Positions 12,330 to 25,654 of a stretch of 64,000 nt of DNA are shown one piece after another (the stretch's first letter is position 1; each line of letters begins with the position of its first letter). The notes under the pieces are model-generated. The model did not search any database, was not told the DNA's origin, and saw nothing but the letters and a program-made list of their open reading frames with translations. The position numbers and the translations under genes are program-made. This DNA comes from Ceriagrion tenellum (Eukaryota; Arthropoda; Insecta; Odonata; Coenagrionidae). The DNA lies in assembly GCA_963169105.1 (NCBI GenBank), contig OY720636.1:72342123-72406122 (forward strand), in the 5' to 3' direction.

Positions 12330-13580
12330 TATTTTCATTAGGGTGTGGACTACGAAACATCGGTAGAGAGCGCGGAAAACGAGGGTCGCGGCAGGAAAAT
12401 AATGAACGGTGGACGTAGTGGTATGGGAACCTGGGTGATTATACGGGAGTTGGGAGAGAGTGAGATGATTCTGTATATAGCGGTAGGTTGGATAGGAGAT
12501 GGCGATGGAGGGGTTGGAGGGGAATGATGAGGATCGGCATTGGGGGAGTAGGGGACGAAATGGGATGAGGGAGAGGAAAGCGAAACAGTGAGTGAGAGAC
12601 AGGAGTGGGGAGGGATCTGGGAGGAGCGGGCGCATGGAGGAGACTCCGTCTTCGGACCGATTCCACGCGTGCTCTCGCCTTTAGTCTTCTTAGCGGGACC
12701 CGCGCTGACGTCCACACGGAGTAGACCGTTCTTCCCAAGAGGAGCAACGGCAGCCGGCGTCGCTTAGTCGACCGATGGACTAGCGCCACGGGAGAAAACT
12801 CGAAGTGGTATTAGCGGAAAGGAGTGAGTTCATAGATATCACAACCCAGTCGGTGACATCCTTTACATTAGAACAACGTGTGGACGGATTTTCCCAGAGT
12901 GCGCACGTACAGGTTGGAAGACATCTGAGGAAGTGTAAAAAGTCGGAGGAGAACGGTTCCGACATTGTCCGAAGTGAATCCACAATGAATTCGAAGAGGG
13001 AGCAGAACTATATGATTCAGTGTTCAGTGTAATAGTAGTTAGCCTTCCATAATGCACCAATGCAAAGAAAATATTTGTCAAAGATAGGCCGCTTCGCCAT
13101 TCAGCGTGGATACTCTTTAAAGGCCAAAGATGTCGAGCTGAGCTCCCACGTGAGTGTCCCCGAAGGAATGTTCTTAAGAATGCACTTCCGTGGAGACCAA
13201 GTTAGCCAGGGAAAGGGATAAACAGCTTTTCCAACCCGCGTAAATACTTTTCAAGGGTCTTTGGAAGTTCACCCGGGCTTTCACGTGGGTGTCGAATAAG
13301 TTTCAAGATTTCCGGGTGAGTGATACCGCCGAACCGAAAGGGAGTGTGGTTCCGAAATCTCTCTCGCGCCCCTGGCTGGATAATTCACGGGGGCGCGCAA
13401 GTGACGGTACTGATTCCGCAGATGCTCTCGTTCGAATTTCGCGCTGCAGAGGAGAGGTGTTGAGAGGAGCGGCGGGGAGGGGGGCGGGCGAGAAGGCGCG
13501 GAGTGAGGCCGGCCACCTGTCGCGGACGCGGCCTCGACCTTCCCCGGCGTCCAGGAAGGAGACAGCGGTAAGTCCATCCA
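12330..13580. promoter_or_regulatory. GC-rich island, candidate promoter/first-exon region
   Basis: Base composition switches from AT-rich to GC- and CpG-rich, most clearly at 12330-12790 and 13340-13570, with many CG steps (for example GGGGCGGGCGAGAAGGCGCG near 13480). Overlapping ORFs on both strands here are a by-product of few stop codons and do not resemble known proteins. On the plus strand the island ends at GACAGCG followed by GTAAGT (13569-13574), a textbook 5' splice-donor pattern. A plus-strand first exon ending there is therefore possible. I see no convincing TATA box or protein start, and no downstream exon was identified. Confidence 0.35.
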
Positions 13581-13699
13581 CGCCTCTATACGCACACTCA
13601 CAACAACATTCACCCTCATGCAAAGAACGCCGTACCGGAGACATCTACTCGAAATTCTTACGCATATATCCCACCTTCAGACGACATTCTTCGACGTGG

Positions 13700-16078
13700 T
13701 GCACTCGAGTTCTAGGTAATCTGGCTTCCGAAGTTATACCGCATCATCCTACCTCATTGAATAGTGGGTACATTTGTCTGATTTGGCATCGTAACCCGAC
13801 ACCTTTGGCTGCCAAGGGCTGGGTCGGCCTAAATACCAAGATAACCGACAATAACTACATTCCGATGACAGTCTTCATGAGATTCCTCTTAGCATTAAGG
13901 GGATGTGCTGTCTAAATCTCCTACTCAGAATATAATGCGTATCACTACAACTACAGTTATTCACTGCACATTTTCTAATACCTCTATTTAGTGATATCAG
14001 TAAAATCCACAAAAATCATGAAATTTCATAGAAAGCGGTCAATAAATAATCCATACGCACCCTTTTTCTTGAATTTGTCCACGGTCCATAAGCAATCCGT
14101 TCGAAAGTACGTACAAAAGATCGAGATAATATTCTGTCAGGTAATCAAAGTATATGCTATGAATGATTGAATCTCAGTTGGAATGTTGCGCTCATTGCAA
14201 AAAGTATAAATATAGTAAAAATATTGCCTCCACCCTACGGCCAGCAGTAATCTCCTTCATCTCAAATATGTAGAGATTCAATCATGTGATGAATTACCAG
14301 AAAAAACATTCAAATATCAACTTCTTTGGTCATTTCGTTCAAGGGCCAAGAGTTGAATGCTCGATAGATGAGCGTGGAAGATGAACCTATCAATGGTATT
14401 CAAGCGTCAGCTGGAGAGCGTCAGCGGTCTTGCAAAAACGTCATCTTTCGGAGAAAAGAGAAAAATCGGGCACAAGAAATTCTTCAACGTGAGATTTGCG
14501 ATTTAATGATACATACTTTAGAGAGTTAATAATTGCATGGCACAACGTCTCAAGCACACTGATAAATCTTTGTTGCATGAAAAGATGTAATGGAATCCGA
14601 GATGTAGATACTTATTACCAAAAAACACTTCGTCAGGAAAATTGGGATATTAGAGCCAATTAATTGAATGTTAAAATGTTATCAGAATGCACTCCTTACT
14701 GCTCGATTACTCCAGGCTTTATAAAGAATTTAAATTTTATTTCTGCTTCAAAATTCACTTCTTTGATCGACTAAAATAACTTTCCATGCATACGCATTTT
14801 TGTACAGGGATCAAGGAAATTTCGAAAAAAAACAATAGTTGCTACCGCAGTAAATATTGATGATATCATCATATAGAAACTGAGATAATTTATTTTCAAA
14901 GAGAGGTGCTGTTTTGAAAATGCAGCCTCATCAATTCCAACTTTATGGCACTATCATTTTCGGCGTCATCTGGAGGAGAGAAAAAAACTGGTCTAGCCTC
15001 GAAGGTAGTTCGTGCTCGTAAATTTCACTCCACCTTCACTGCCAACAAAGAAAATTCCTCTCCGCACTGTGAGCCTTCATATCCTCAAAAAGATGCACGG
15101 AAGTCCGGATGCGTACACTTGATTATTCGGGTGGAATTACTCCGGCTCGAGGAATGCGAGACCCTCGAAAGAATCGTTAAGCTGTAGGCGCTGGACCTGA
15201 TCCGATCACAGTCCAGTACTTGGTCGCAGTTGTTGTTATAACAGGAATTCGAATACACGGCCGCTGTTACGACCGCTGCCGGAGCCCATCTCTCCCATTC
15301 AAACACAAAGGTCATCCACCGCTAAAGGTAGTGAGTTTGTACGAGGCGAGAGGAGAGGTGACGGAACAGCTATTAACGCGAGAGGGATCAGAATTACCAC
15401 CAAAATTTCTTTTTCCAAAACCTCTGCACGCTCCTCGGTACTGGTACTTTCATGAAAATTGGGTAAAATAGTTACTGACAAATAAATAATGGGTGATAAT
15501 AACGGTCGAAAGGTTGGAACTTAGTCAATGGTTTACACTGCAACGGAAACTCTCTTCCATGGAAATGATACGCAATAATACGCCTCGGACATTCAACCCT
15601 GAGTTTCACAGAATCCACATCATTCATTTACGTTTTAGTCTCTGGGAGCCCATAAGACTATTTGCGGATGAAATGACTTATTGTTGATCAAAAGAACGAC
15701 AAAAGCTGACTAATTAAGAAAAGAAGGATAATGCTGAAGATTTAATATACGCCAGGCCGACAGTTTATTCTTATTTCAGTGGGAAAATAATGATTTAGTT
15801 CCAATACAAGCAGACTCAGGAACGAATTTATTTCGTAATTATTTATATGTTACGCATAAATACGCTATGAGCGTACATTTTTATGTATCGTTTTGAACTA
15901 TATAGAGAATGGACTAGATTATGCAGTAGGAAAAAGGACCGATAATAGGACAACGCATTTCAAAAACATATCCTTTAAAGTTTTTACAGGAAAAAAACTC
16001 TAAGCTTCCAAAACATTTAATTCTAGGCGTGAACTTTTTAATGATACATGACAAATAATGGTAGATTCAGAATGGAAG
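13700..16078. other. Anonymous DNA, moderate GC at 14.95-15.45 kb
   Basis: Several overlapping ORFs of 60-83 codons occur at 14945-15687 on both strands, without recognisable domains. Nothing else was supported. Confidence 0.45.
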
Positions 16079-17308
16079 TACCGTAAACCGGGGTGAAGAT
16101 GGTACAAACTCAGAAATTTGGAATCTGGTAGGAACTGGCGGACTTACGGATGAGGATGATTGATGACGGCGGTTGGTCTATGCACGGGACACTTGTTGGC
16201 ATTACCAGACTGTGCTTAAACTATGATTCCGAGTTTCACCTCCAGTTGGTTACATCATCTTTGTCTTCAGCGTTACCACGCTATCACCATAACATATCCA
16301 AACCTCAGCTGTTGTGCCGTCCTGGTTAATAACATCGCTAAATAAGTATTTCTAACTACTCAAGAAACTATTTGAGGGTAATTATGTTATAGGCTTATCC
16401 TCCAAAAAACTAGAGGAGCAGGCGATCTAGGCGATCGCTTTCAAAAGATTCAATGATCATTTCAATGTCAAACATAGTTAAATACATCTCCACGTTATAT
16501 TCCACTCTTTATTTCACTCAAAACCCACTCAAGAACCATCCAAATGAGCATGTCCACTCCTTCCCACCTATCCTCAACCTCCCCTCGTTCACTGTAGTAA
16601 AGGCAAAACATATTTTTCCTCTAGAATTTATTTATGGGAAAACACCTTTCAACGCGACAGTGTCATCATCAGGTGCATACGTCAGTTTGTCTTTACTGCG
16701 ATGACAATGGATTTTCACATATATCATCCGGAACATATCGAATATATCCCCTCCTTCATTCCGATTTGGTATACACGCCTGCCCCCAAAAGAGAAAAAAT
16801 CTCGAAAATGGTACGTACTGCCAAAACCACGTTCAGTGTGGAGTGGAATATAAAGAGGGGTTCTAATTAACAATGCAAGACGTAAAATTTTTTCCAAAAA
16901 GTTACGTCCGAGATTTTTAGATAGCATTGGTTTATAGAAGTGGTTCACGCGTTGCTGTGGGAAATCCAATGAGCCCAGGCGTTAGGCGTTTTCCAAGAGC
17001 ACAGAATCTGTAGGAATGCGATCTTGAAATTAATCGGGTAAAGCTGAAATAGAAGACATTGTATACGAATTATCAACGACAAACGTTGGAGTACCATCTT
17101 CACCCCAATTTTCGGGGTAGAGGTAGTAAAAATCAACTTTTGTCTGAGCATACTCATACTACATAAGTTGTATTGCTAAAATTCAAACTTGAAACAATTA
17201 ACTGATAGATTAGGTTCCCTCAGTTAAACTTTTGTCTATAAAAGAAAGGTGAGTACAGGAGGCCTAAAAAACTCAAAAAATCTACCGACTTCACCCCGTT
17301 TCACGGTA
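16079..17308. mobile_element. Unclassified DNA transposon with TA-flanked terminal inverted repeats
   Basis: The left end TACCGTAAACCGGGGTGAAG (16079-16098) pairs with the right end, which read on the minus strand from 17308 is TACCGTGAAACGGGGTGAAG. Over 24 bp, 20 positions match. If the TA at each end is the duplicated target, the element proper is 16081-17306 and begins CCGT. A second, internal inverted copy occurs at 17091-17118: GTACCATCTTCACCCC is the exact reverse complement of 16090-16105. The internal ORFs (up to 83 codons) show no transposase motifs, so the copy is probably non-autonomous or internally deleted. Termini with TA flanks suggest a Tc1/mariner-like mechanism, but I cannot assign a superfamily. 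Confidence 0.7.
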
Positions 17309-20300
17309 TTCACTCTGGCAGATCCATTTCCCCAGAGTAATCAGAACGAAACGTCAGGAGAAGTCAAAAGAATGTACATACATCAAAAATGATAAACCCC
17401 ATATAGACGATAAAATTAGAAAACTAAACATTTTTCTCATTAGAACCACAATCAACTGGGTTTATTTACAGCAGTAATACTCTTCTAACCGCCTCAAGGA
17501 CGTCGACGAAAAAATCTTCTAAGTCGCCGAACTTCCAGACATTCGCCTTTCAGAGCACGGAGAAAAATAGATAACTCCCAGGCGCGGCCGAGTAGGTGGA
17601 CCTGAGTTGAAATACCCACAGCAATGTACCATTTAAACATCCGTGAGAGATAATGAGTGGGTCAGTCCGGGCACCTTGGTTGATTCCCAAGTCATGATTA
17701 TAATTTTCCTACTTTCTCTGTCCAAATAAGCTAAGAGCCAAGATCGCCACGGAGTAATTACCGATTCTGAATACCCGACAGCTGATTCCTATTCCAGCTC
17801 ATAATTAAAATAAATTAATTTTCAATCAAACTTGTCGCAGAAGTCAAAGGGTCCCCATCACGCAGCTTCGCTGTTCAGGCCATATCAGGCCTTGATAAAG
17901 GGCTGACATATCCCCACGATTTCCAAGGAGACTCAGTTACACTCAGACAAAACGCTTAATTTTCCTCTCTCACTCATCACACGATGCTACCTACTTAAGC
18001 TATTTAGTTCACTTCAAAATACTAACGCAAACCCTCGTTTAATGATAAAACCTCTCGCGGACATAAGGAAGGGAAATACAAAATAACTCTCCTTCACTAA
18101 TTTAGTGTTTCGTTTTTAATAATAAGGTACCACAAACAGTTAAAACAACAGAAACAGGAAGCAATTCGAAAGGATATACATATAAAACTTACGACCAGTC
18201 AGCGTTGTAATTTACTCGGCGGTGGTGTAAATCACAATATTGGGTGATGTAGATCTCAATACTAACTCTCACGCAATTGTATCACTTAGAAATGAAATAT
18301 TTCTATTAACTATTACTTCGACTACAAAAGTTTTGGAGAAAATGTTCAATTCATTATTTTCTGGATTTGGTAAATATTGGTAGGCTGCTACGTAAAATAT
18401 TACGGTAGCCGCGATTCCTCAATCTCGACGAAGAGCAAATTAAAATTTCAAAGTCCGAAAGCTGTGAAGAAACTCATGGAATGAGGACTAATCTGAGAAG
18501 GCTTAGTTAAACATGTATCACGATTTTTTATCAGCACTAAATTTATATAAATGCAAAATTAGTAAAAACTTTGAAATGATTCTCCACGCTGTACCCTAAG
18601 AAAATTGGAATAAATATAAGGCAATCGCCAAGAGAACATTTGAAAAGGAGCAAACAGAATATTAACAGCGATGAATATAGCATTTAGTTTGATTGCGAGC
18701 GTCACGTAACGATATTAATCTACTCCGATGACCGCCAGAGGATAAGCTGGCATTTTAAAAAAATGTCACATTGCATTCTCACTTGGGTATTCAGTGTCAA
18801 AATATAGAAATAAAAGAAGAAAAAATCACCATACGCACTTAAAACACAAAGCTTGATGAAGGAAAATGTCATATTTTCGAGTCACATTGTATATTTAATC
18901 TATAACTACACTACGTGATGTTGGTTCAAAAAAATACAAATATAAACATTTATGGTAACGTCTGGTGTCTTCTAGGTCACAAAAATTAGCGCATATTCCA
19001 AGTGACATCATAAACTTACGCAAAACGATTATTACAAAATATTACCCGTTTCAGTGTAACCAATGAAGTAATCGAATTTCTGGCCTCAATGGTAGGAGCG
19101 TCTTTTGGGTTCTCTTGAAGTTAGGCTGCTGACAATGTGGTCATTACCCCATCATCTTCGAGGGTGAAGATGAGCACTGTTCATCATGACTGACAGGCAT
19201 AATCATCATATTGTCATCATTGTGAAGCATCTTTAATACCGAATTCCAACTTACTCTAGTTGAAAATTAGAAACAATTTGAACACTGCAAAACTGTAAAG
19301 GCTTTCATAATTAATTCAATCCATCAAAAAGGTAGCTAGGCGATATTTTTGCTAAAGTGGAAGAGAGGAGATGAAACTTATAGGTAAAAATATTGCCCAT
19401 TCAATCTTAACTTGCTAAAACAATATATTTCATCGTTAATATTATTCTTTTAAATTTAAATTTAAAAATTTTAACATTGAATGAATCGAAAATAAAAATA
19501 CAGTAATCAGCATTCATATTATCCAATATATGGTCAATCTATCGATGCATAGATCATGAAACAAAATTGATTGATATAAAACACAATGATTTATTGTTTA
19601 TTAATATGTACTTCATAAGAACTGATTTTTTAGCAGTTTATTTTCTCCTTTTACTCATTTCGTCATTCTTCTAATGTTATTCGGGTATTTATTTTTCATT
19701 ACGTCAACAAATTCAATAAGTCCTTAGCTGTTTTTGTTTACTAGATAAATAAATCATTATAGGCTCTGCATACTTTTGGGCATATAAAATATACGAAAGT
19801 ACAAAAATCAAGGATATTTTGGTCGTTATATTGAATATTGATGCACGAAATTTGAATGTGAGAAGTTGCCTTTTCCACTCATGGTTGTACTAATAAGTGA
19901 AAATCTAAATTCCATAGGAAGAAATAATTCCAATTACACCCAATGGGACGACTGATGAGTTAGATTCGCACAAGTGAAGAGAATATTCATCCCGGATAAC
20001 AGCAACCGAGGAATCATTTTTCACCAGCATTTGCAATTTAGTCCATTTCCGATCAATAGAGCATATACAGTTATAGAGTATCTCATAACCTTGTATGGCC
20101 ATTGCCATCTTGCACTATATGAATACAATAGCACAATCGCCTGAACAAATTATCTACAATGAGGAAAATTTAGCAATTAGTATACATAATTTATACCAAG
20201 TATAATCGCATTAATCGCATTAAATATTATCGCATGAAGTATATGGCGCAGCAAAAAGACCATTAGGCATATTCATGGTATTGACCGAGAGGGTAGGAAA

Positions 20301-20837
20301 CAACTTCACCCAAGGCTACGGTAAACACAATCACGATGCACCTATCAACCACTTCAACCATGAGTACTGCTTCCCTGATTACCAACAGCAACCAGAAGAA
20401 AATCAACCATCAGGAGAAAACAGACGGTATTTCCGTCGGGGAAGGTAACAACTTATGGTCGAGGCCCGTTCGAATTCGCATTATCAATATCACCACTCTG
20501 CTTATCGATTTCAATAAAAAGTGAAAGGTAAGCCAAGTGACTGGATAGATAGTAGTGTAGATAATCCCATCAATATTGGAATACAATCTCAAGACGGCAA
20601 AAACATGATTCGTTTTGATTTAAAGGCTTTCAATGAAGCTTTAAGTATAGAGATCGTTCTGTGTAGACTATGGAGATCGAGATCCAATTCTTTCCACATT
20701 TCAATGATTGAAAGATTCAGATTTCCATGACTACTCAATTTTCCACCTTTTCAAGCTTGTATACATACAACAGTGATTAAACGTAAATTAGAGACACCAA
20801 GGTGACCATACATTAACAATACATTCAATTCATGCAT
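17309..20837. other. AT-rich anonymous DNA
   Basis: No supported gene. A weak tRNA-like stretch lies near 17585-17680 but its boxes are too far apart to call. A small palindrome (CATCTTC with GAAGATG) occurs near 19154-19173. Confidence 0.45.
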
Positions 20838-21040
20838 AATGGGGTGGGCAACCTTTTTGAGAGTGTGTACCAACATCGGTCAAACTCCGACACAAAATTA
20901 TTTTTCGTGCCAACTAAAATTTTTTTTAACACTATAATATAATATTTACACGAATATTTTTACACTTTTTAAGAATAAAAATTGATTCCACATAAAATTT
21001 ACAACTTACTAAATGAAAAAAATATAGATAAGACAAATCA
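20838..21040 (+). mobile_element. Possible hAT-type DNA transposon end
   Basis: The sequence GGGGTGGGCAACCTTTTTGAG starting at 20841 matches the usual start of hAT elements (CAGGGGTGGGCAACCTTTT), with the first two or three bases diverged. The AT-rich sequence that follows is compatible with a hAT interior, but no inverted partner ending in a GGTTGCCCACCCC-like motif was found downstream. This is probably a solo or eroded end. Confidence 0.4.
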
Positions 21041-21446
21041 CTCCCGGTGCGTGCAGCCGCTTTAATAGCCTAATGAGAATTTGACATGGAAGACTCTCCG
21101 ACGATGCAAGGTACCTAATATACCTAATTCTTCATTCTTGAAACTTTTCAAACCCCATCACTCTCACTTCAATTTCATAATGCACATATTTAAACTAAGT
21201 TTGAAGATGGGAGGCTCATTCCTCAAGTTGTGTGTGGCACAGTGAGACTGCGTATTCCACCAAGAGTGTCCTGTGTCCAGTGCCCAGAAGGAAAGAGACG
21301 CGAGATCATCACTTTCCTTTACCCATGCACTGGAATCAATTTAGCACCACTGTGGATCACAACAGTCCATGGGAGCGGACATTATGAACTCGATAGTGCA
21401 CAGCAATTTAAGGTTCTTAGATTGGGCGAGATTTTTCCATAAAAAG

Positions 21447-21587
21447 ACTTAAAATCTCGTTAAATAGAAGACATTTAGAAAAGCGTTTATCGGCGGAAGA
21501 AGTCACGCGGGATTTTTTTATCGCCAAATCTAGAATTAAAAGCTAAGGGCCCAGATGGAAAGCATTTATACTAATCTAAAAAAACAA
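21447..21587 (+). repeat. 141-bp direct repeat, copy 1
   Basis: This begins ACTTAAAATCTCGTTAAATA and ends CTAATCTAAAAAAACAA. It is repeated in the same orientation 995 bp downstream with three differences in 141 bases. It includes an internal GGCG...CGCC pair that could form a stem. No TG/CA termini are present, so a standard LTR is not supported. Confidence 0.95.
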
Positions 21588-22441
21588 ATCGATACCATAT
21601 TCGAATTTCGCGTTACGATTTCAGCGTCTGTAGAAAGCATAATAATTATTATAAGAGGACAATCATACTTTTACATGACAGACACCTCAGTAATTAAATA
21701 AAAATACCAATATAAATCTTTAAGTTGACTCATTATTTCACGCAGTATGCATATAATTCCTTCACAATGGAAGATTTTTTTGTGATTCTGAAAAAATTAA
21801 AGATGTGACTAAATGATTTATTTCTTAAAATAGTCAAGAAATCATACAATTTACACACCGTTAATTTTTTGACGAGATCTGGGTGTTAGAAATTCCTCAC
21901 TTTGTATATCATTTCTCTCTGGAGAGCATATACGTACCATTTCCCATGTAAATTGGTGGGTATTATTTGGAAAATGTCTCGGAAAGTATTGCAATGACGA
22001 GTTGACATTTTGATATCTTTGGAATGGCGAGAAATTAGTCTTTAAATATGAGACCAAATTCAGTGATTTCTTGGTGATATGATATCTCGCTCAAACTACA
22101 GATGCAAATTTAGGCAGGTACTTGTTTCGCACGTGAAAAACAGTTCATCGGTGATCGGTCAAGTTCGACACACGTGGCGAAGTTCGTCCACCCCAGGTCT
22201 ATGTTAACAAAAGTACCATTGGCACGCGTATGCTTTTTTACAACAAAAGGCAAGACCTTAAGTAAAAAGAACAGATAAACCTTTCTTTGTTCATTTGTCC
22301 GCTCTTTAAGTTCCATTCTTTCAGCATTAGAGCGAGTTTTCAGACATGGGCGTGCTAGAAGAGGACAAAAATACCATGGGGGTGCTCTCTTGATTCAACA
22401 GTTGAGTGATTAGATAATAGCTACGAATTCCATATGGTATA
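21588..22441. other. Interval between the two 141-bp repeats
   Basis: These 854 bp are AT-rich with ORFs up to 68 codons and no gag, pol or transposase motifs. There is no obvious tRNA primer-binding site after copy 1. Confidence 0.5.
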
Positions 22442-22582
22442 ACTTAAAATCTCGTTAAATAGAAGACATTTAGAAAAGCGTTTATGGGCGGAAGAAGTCA
22501 CGCGGGATTTTTTTATCGCCAAATCTAGAATTAAATGCTAAGGACCCAGATGGAAAGCATTTATACTAATCTAAAAAAACAA
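22442..22582 (+). repeat. 141-bp direct repeat, copy 2
   Basis: Same sequence as 21447-21587 with three substitutions (C/G in the TAT-GGCGG segment, A/T in TTAAA-GC, G/A in AAGG-CCC). The high identity implies either recent duplication or two recent insertions of one short element. Confidence 0.95.
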
Positions 22583-24480
22583 TGTCTTTCAATGGACATT
22601 TAGGATGCCTAAAAGGCATTGCAGAATAGTTCCTCTCTCTTTCAAGAGTCTCAACGAGATCTCGTAAGGGACATAAAAGTACATTCTAGATTTCAAAGAA
22701 TAAATAACCACGATAAAAAGCACGCAATCGAACGAAAGAAGCTACAAAATACCAATTTCAATTAGAAGAGAACGGTGTAATTACTGTTACATAATTTAAG
22801 TCACTCTTAATTAGGAAGAGAAAAGCGTCATAGTTTACGCATAAGTTAGCTTTGGTGAAGATTATTTCGAAGAAACATTGTAATTATTTGGAAAATTAAC
22901 ATTAAAATGTCTGTTTCATTACAAAATTTCCGAATTTTACAGCACCTGCTTTCAACTAAGAAGTAAAATTCAATTATAAAACAGCTTATCACTATACCTA
23001 AAATAATACTGAAATGCTATACATAATTTAATATCTTGAAAAATTTATTTATCTAGCTATGTAATATCTATTAAATACAAAGCGGAACCCCAAGGACATT
23101 TTACTAAATAGATAATGAATATTCTCATGATCTGGGTGGGGAAATACCTTAATAATTCGTCTAGACGAGTTAATTTATAAATAAAACTGCGCCATGCATT
23201 ACCTAAGGGATAGATTATGCTACTAGAAGACTTTTTTCACAATGAAACCCATCATACAATATTTAAATCTAGTAGAAAGTTACAGATACGCGGTGGCATT
23301 AAGTCCAGTGTTTTAATAAATTGTTATACCGACCAACATCTTTCTTTTCCATCCCCCATTAGATTTGATTGACTGAAAAAACAGTGACATAAATTTATTA
23401 ACTCTACGGGGTATATTTCAGCAGAGCTCAGTGGGACCGTTTCATTAATAAATTAAACACAAGTTCCATGTATCAACACCTGATATGTGACATTTCCTTG
23501 TGTAATATTAACAACAAGTGATTTCTAACTTTTCTTGTCTCGAAGAAGAGTTACTTAGAATTTGAGGAAGAACATTATTCAAACAATGGCGAATATATGT
23601 GATTTTAGAGTGTAATATCAAGTAATGTGTAATCACTCGATGTTGCTGTTCATTACATTCTACATGCTGTAATACTCATCCACTAGTTAACAAAACAATT
23701 AAACTTATGCAGCTATTATGTAAGTCTGCTACACAGCTTAAGTTTTCTCACCCCCACAGAAACAGGTACAACAACTCATCAATACGCATTAAGGAGGATA
23801 GCGCTAGTACTTGCAAATCATGAGTGCAGATTTAATAGTTGTCTGCCATGAGAATTTCACGCCTTACATTGTATTTCGACGTGCTGACTCGGATTGATTG
23901 CATCAAAAACCAACGGTTTATTTCACTTAATCTAATCAAAGCACATGAATGTGAAAAGCGACACGCATGTGCTTCCGAGCGAGAATATTATCATGCACGA
24001 ATGTAGCGGGTTGTTCCGAGTGGCACGGAAGGCTACCGTCAAATTGTGGGCTTGGAATTCCTGGGCTATGCATAATCCGCAACCCTATCAGGAAGAGATT
24101 TACGCAGCACATTCTCAATTACATCGTGCACCTAGTGGAACATCGGAGCACGCTGTTTGACAGCCGAGAACGTGACATATGAACGCTTGGATGCGGAAAA
24201 GGGTGAAATGCAAGGAGGCAGAAAACATTTACACCATACACTCATAAGCGTATTTCCTCAAGGATATCTATTCCTAAACGGACCCTCATTACCTCGAAAT
24301 ATTGACATTTTCCAGATCAAAAGGACAAAAAGTTAGCTAAAATGGCATAGCACACCTATTGTTGCAGTAAACTCAAGCAATATGCATATCATTGCCAGTA
24401 CAAATGATATGATATGAAGTAGCTCGCAAGGGTGCATATATGCCAAGTAAATTTTCCTTACCCGTCAAAATTCGCCTTGA
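22583..24480. other. AT-rich anonymous DNA
   Basis: Only short ORFs. Those at 23936-24182 overlap each other on both strands and show no known domain. Confidence 0.45.
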
Positions 24481-24486
24481 AGGAAG

Positions 24487-24620
24487 GTGGCTTGGTGGGG
24501 TAACGGGAAAACTCGCCGGCCGGCAATTGGGAGATCCGAGTTCGAATTCCGGTCAAATCAAATGATTTTTTCATGGCAAATTTCATCCCTTGGAGTTCAT
24601 GCCATTTAAATTACCAGCGA
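24487..24620 (+). mobile_element. tRNA-derived SINE fragment
   Basis: A GTGGCTTGGTGGGGTAAC stretch (A-box-like, 24488-24505) and GAGTTCGAATTCC (B-box-like with one extra base, 24539-24551) are spaced like the two internal promoter boxes of a tRNA gene. The sequence does not fold as a clean tRNA and runs on into ATGATTTTTTCATGGC, so a SINE is more likely than a functional tRNA gene. Confidence 0.5.
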
Positions 24621-25654
24621 CGGAAATACAATCGCACAAAGCATGCTTAGCAAATTCTAACATAGCATTTTAGTGACACGCAAACGCCACAGTCCAAGCA
24701 TATCCTTAATGCTTCTTGCGATCAGTTTCAATTCCTATTATTCTTAATTAAGTGCACAGTTGTGATGGCGTATGATTTAACTAAGGTAAGGTAGTTCGAA
24801 GAGCCATCAAATGTCGAGGGAAGAAAGGCAATGCTATCAAAACGTGCTCAGTTACTTTGCTACTGTAACCTGGGATCTTTTTAAAGAAAATCGCATCCTG
24901 CCAGCTGTGTACACTAATGCGTATAACTTGCGCATTACAAACATTATCATCCCTTAACCACGAGTTGGATTCGGCGTCAAAGATATCATTGATACGGTGA
25001 GGTCCTTCAGCAGCGAGCCAATCCATGGATGCTAAACTAAAATTTAAATAGGATCAAAATTTACGTTCTTATTTCATGGAATGTAAACTGAGTATTTCAA
25101 ACTAATAAATGCTCTACATTATCTCATAATCTATCTTTAAGTGACGGAGCTTTCAATCATAGAAACTTTCCCAGAAATTACAAGTTTCAGAGGGAAAAAT
25201 TGGGCCATTTAAGGGGAAAGTTGAAGATAAATGCCGATTTCATACCTCCTTCCATCATCTGAGTGCCAACAACCTACAAATGACAAGGATGTTACGTTAA
25301 GGGCAAAATCAGTTACGGCAAAAGAACCTGTTTAATTGTTTCTCGACATGAAAAAGAAAAAAAATAACACGCTCTCCCAGTGATAGCGGTCACATAACCT
25401 GTTCAATGGTGTTAAGTAATATTCAAATCCCTGTTTTTTAAGTTCAAATCAAGTTAACTGAAATACTACATCGTGTTGCGGTTTAAGTTCATAGACCGTG
25501 CTTAGTTAGTGGTTTTCGCAAATAAGGGATAAATGTGATTCTAGAGGAGAAGGTTGTACTATCCATATGTATACATATACTTAGTACTTTTCTATGCAAC
25601 TCTCCCTGTGCGACGCTTTCAATTTCTTTACGGCATCGTCACGCACATTTTTTT
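24621..25654. other. AT-rich anonymous DNA
   Basis: No supported gene. The ORF at 24781-25026 minus (81 codons) has no recognisable domain. Confidence 0.45.

Noticed and set aside
12345..12789. Several overlapping ORFs of 60-121 codons on both strands
   Set aside because: They lie in a GC-rich, low-complexity block with few stops; Pro/Ser-rich frames on both strands are expected by composition.
13289..13915. 208-codon plus-strand ORF as a gene
   Set aside because: The frame crosses the GC-rich island and a strong donor-like site, has no recognisable domain, and is mirrored by frames on the minus strand.
17585..17680. tRNA or SINE with GGCCGAGTAGG and GGTTGATTCCC boxes
   Set aside because: The boxes are about 90 bp apart, the B-box match lacks a base, and no tRNA fold is apparent.
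21447..22582. Complete LTR retrotransposon bounded by the 141-bp repeats
   Set aside because: No TG/CA termini, primer-binding site, polypurine tract or gag/pol coding in the 854-bp interior.
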